A program made the position numbers and the translations under genes. A DNA stretch of 7,937 nt from CAZGWJ01 sp964529445 (GTDB lineage Bacteria > Oederibacteriota > Muellerivitia > Muellerivitales > Muellerivitaceae): NCBI GenBank assembly GCA_964529445.1, contig CAZGWJ010000108.1, forward strand, positions 1-7,937, written 5' to 3'. The notes below the pieces were generated by a model. That model saw nothing but the letters and a program-made list of their open reading frames with translations, made no database searches and was not told the DNA's origin. Shown one piece after another: positions 6,801 through 7,937 of the stretch (position 1 is its first letter; each line of letters opens with the position of its first letter).

Positions 6801-7937
6801 GCCTGGTCAAGATCCCCGTGAACTTCACCGAGGTCGAGGGGTTCAAGACCACCTCCGACGGGTTGTCGTATTTCTTCCACCGTTACGGGACCCCCAACGC
6901 CATGAGCGTCCGCGTCCTGCGCTTCTGGATGACGGGCGTCTCGGCGACGGAGACCAGCGGCGCCATCTTCGTGGAGAACCTGGCCCTGGCCCGCAACCGC
7001 TGGGAACTCTCCGTCGATCCGGATGCGGCCCTGAACCAGGGCGTGAGCGTCAACACGGAGAAGATGAACGTGGCGTCCATCAGCCGGGACCAGGATGCCC
7101 GTTACGACCCCACCCTGCGCTTCATCTACATCGAGCAGGGCCAGAACACCGATTCCATCACCAACACGGAGAAGTCCCTCCAGTTGACCTGGAACCTCTC
7201 CGTGGCCGACCTGGAACCTCCGGGGGATCTCTCCGGGAAGCCCGTGTATTACGTGACCCGGCGGTTCGGCGGCGCCATGGATTTCTCGGACTTCAACGAA
7301 TTGAGGTTCGACCTGAACGCCCGTTCCTTCGAGGCGGGAGAGATCCTCTTCGTCCGCCTCGAGAACGATTCGAGGAACTATTACCAGTACAACGTCGCCC
7401 TCGTGCCCGACCATCGGAACAATTGGCGAACCGTGGTCATCCCGCTCGCGGGCACCCAGGGCAACCGGACCCGGGTGGGCCGCCCCTTCATCAACCGGGT
7501 CTCCCAGATCTCCATCGGTGTATTGTCGCCCAATGCGCCCGTCGTGGGTCTCGGGGAGTTGTGGATCAACAACCTGCGGGCGGCCGGTGCCGACAAGAGG
7601 CGGGGCACGGCCCGGCGCTTCAACACCACCACCACGCTGGGGAACAATTTCGCCACGGTGAGCACGCGTTACCGCGAGGTGGACGGCGGTTTCTCACAGA
7701 TCGACCAAACGTCCACCCGTTTCCAGCATTCCAAGCAGCAGGGCGCCGATTTCTCGACCTCTTCCATCCGTTTCCTCTCCCAGCCGGTGAACGCGCAGGT
7801 TTCCCTGAGCCAGGATGACCGCTATACCGAGGCGGCCCTCCTGGAGCACCCCTTCTACGCCAACCTGGACAACTACCGTCGACGGAACGCATTGGCCACC
7901 GTCGGTTACAGCCGGAGCCTCGGGAAGGGTTTCGGGC
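3812..7937 (+). CDS. SprA-family giant outer-membrane protein (T9SS translocon-like), N-terminal part
   Basis: One uninterrupted frame of 1375 codons that leaves the window without a stop. SprA (Sov) forms the very large outer-membrane beta-barrel of the type IX secretion system and is usually about 2400 residues, so roughly the last 1000 are probably missing. In order: a Sec signal peptide (basic start, hydrophobic core 20-31, likely cut after the AIA at 35-37); a fibronectin type III domain at about 66-158; a charged linker; then an SprA N-terminal region at about 196-370, with conserved KQLFGIQGRAQFDRLKLTTLFAQ-like sequence at 315-337. Two D-Y-x-x-D-Y-x-x-G strand motifs occur (425-433, 635-643), as does an SprA-typical VDSMEG (780-785, usually VDDFEG) followed by W-V-V-S-S-R-P. 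Two calcium-loop-like motifs lie at 915-925 and 971-979, and GELWINNLR (1248-1256) matches the AEVWxNELRL hallmark before the distal barrel. The ATG at 3812 has only a weak ribosome site; TTG at 3779 is an alternative in frame. No PorV-like or other T9SS gene is visible. The family call rests on recalled motifs, not on a search. Confidence 0.88.
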   Translation, partial: MIEGVRATPRALSTRTGIIRFFLLCTIFLGTFRPAIAAEAPASAAEDPIQVVPMGEPVSIEPPPVPVGVRVMTLKEGVYLAWDEAPLSANVNYNVYRSLAPGSGYRLVNAKPLTSPSFLDSPANSLEPPENGQLYFYVVVSVDRQGNISPYSDEVSVEPKGMVLAPKDGVASSLDVESAGEQAKETPEKVVAVPESGVLNLSLPADSQLSIQGYKKVEARFTQQKFFRGEVGGIKPVSNTNEINQELVVALDGKIGDNVTVHVDFSDVNRSGGVDQSKQEISIVYRGDEDSAIQEVAFGDLQLALPNTEFAGFNKQLFGIQGRAQFDRLKLTTLFAQTKGIVETRVFRGNYVQNDRILADIEYLRGKYYLITKGSRPATVAGQVVNQALPQNGTEQIWVDDGNALNNTGGSNFRGNFELFLPGRDYTLDYSTGVITFQRYISSPYRIAVGFVTRDNVRVGFDVQGEVDLASGLNVPPDGIISDAAHLLKDNLNASDVSPLYLVNLYDLGRDKIIPPEQDPEFLFEVVDQGTNTVVQTGQGDGTPAKPRVFRFDTDLNLLVVEDRTNTGFPERAFANPGGGTGTNEVYSQTYPASLYRMQLRYKTRVDFYRLDRFNIIRGSETVFVDGRRLRRDADYFFDYTSGYLDFQDASLIRPDSEIVVTYEYSPFGSSFQSNVFGARAEYDVTDHLFLGSTFLYNGTQKPRDIPAIGSTPNSLSLLDADARYDLKRHMIKSVTSLVPGLGGWMPPLDVKLSAEVARSVYNPDSFESREEGEEGTAMVDSMEGTDETTGVSVNETRWVVSSRPLPVVSLGSLNYLSDSTAANNRIRFRNGDTIFGRNNVNGGHVYQVTGREEDRVDILQVPYSRLTDQRWGGVRQVISPTGIDVSSSKYLETWIYNDGVDKWVVVDIGTIPEDVNANGLLDKELDPANPTLGDDGILTYYHDKLSGTTIEPGEAMSQEGRNNGLYDSEDYNEDGLLGSTQSYFQWGFRANWTGWRLVKIPVNFTEVEGFKTTSDGLSYFFHRYGTPNAMSVRVLRFWMTGVSATETSGAIFVENLALARNRWELSVDPDAALNQGVSVNTEKMNVASISRDQDARYDPTLRFIYIEQGQNTDSITNTEKSLQLTWNLSVADLEPPGDLSGKPVYYVTRRFGGAMDFSDFNELRFDLNARSFEAGEILFVRLENDSRNYYQYNVALVPDHRNNWRTVVIPLAGTQGNRTRVGRPFINRVSQISIGVLSPNAPVVGLGELWINNLRAAGADKRRGTARRFNTTTTLGNNFATVSTRYREVDGGFSQIDQTSTRFQHSKQQGADFSTSSIRFLSQPVNAQVSLSQDDRYTEAALLEHPFYANLDNYRRRNALATVGYSRSLGKGFG
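4007..4285 (+). other. Fibronectin type III domain coding segment within the SprA-like gene
   Basis: Residues about 66-158 show an FnIII pattern: a proline-rich entry, V-Y-L-A-W (78-82) as the strand B tryptophan, NYNVYRS (92-98) as strand C, YFYVVVSVDRQGNIS (135-149) as strand F with the usual Y-x-V-x-x-x-D-x-x-G-N-x-S form, and a closing YSDEVSV. Such domains are normally extracellular adhesion or spacer modules. It sits between the signal peptide and the SprA core, so it would face the periplasm or be carried by the barrel's N-terminus. Confidence 0.8.

Noticed and set aside
6769..7818. Plus-strand open frame of 349 residues
   Set aside because: Out-of-frame shadow inside the SprA-like gene; arginine/proline-rich with no motifs.

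Overview
The window comes from a high-GC Gram-negative (diderm) bacterium. Two genes of the Lpt lipopolysaccharide export machine show this, as does the first 1375 codons of a giant outer-membrane protein of the SprA family, the translocon barrel of the type IX secretion system (T9SS). SprA is best known from Bacteroidota. The strong G/C preference at third codon positions here is unlike most Bacteroidota, so a high-GC member of the wider FCB group or another diderm phylum is more likely. I cannot name the taxon from sequence alone.

Layout: (1) 2-73, plus strand: the last 23 codons of an upstream gene whose tail resembles the end of some glycoside hydrolases. (2) 154-873, plus: a complete classical short-chain dehydrogenase/reductase with a shortened C-terminal part. 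(3) 874-1201: a convergent, AT-richer intergenic stretch holding three repeat-like elements, including a strongly palindromic block at 1003-1080. (4) 1202-3435, minus: lptF and lptG, transcribed lptF then lptG with a 4-base ATGA overlap. lptF starts with TTG. (5) 3436-3811: a divergent promoter region with a TATACT box facing lptF and a perfect TATAAT box facing the giant gene. (6) 3812-7937, plus: one uninterrupted reading frame that runs off the window. It encodes a signal peptide, a fibronectin type III domain, and then SprA-type sequence.

How the genes fit together: LptF and LptG are the transmembrane subunits of the ABC transporter that pulls LPS out of the inner membrane. SprA-type barrels export proteins across the outer membrane, and in known T9SS organisms many exported proteins are anchored to LPS. 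The two transcription units share one divergent control region, so a functional link in cell-envelope assembly is possible but unproven. The dehydrogenase is separated from the envelope genes by convergent orientation and repeats and probably belongs to a different, metabolic unit.

The most interesting item is the SprA homologue: its N-terminal fibronectin fusion, its calcium-loop-like insert, and its presence in a high-GC genome. I see no tRNA, rRNA, CRISPR array, transposase or integrase.
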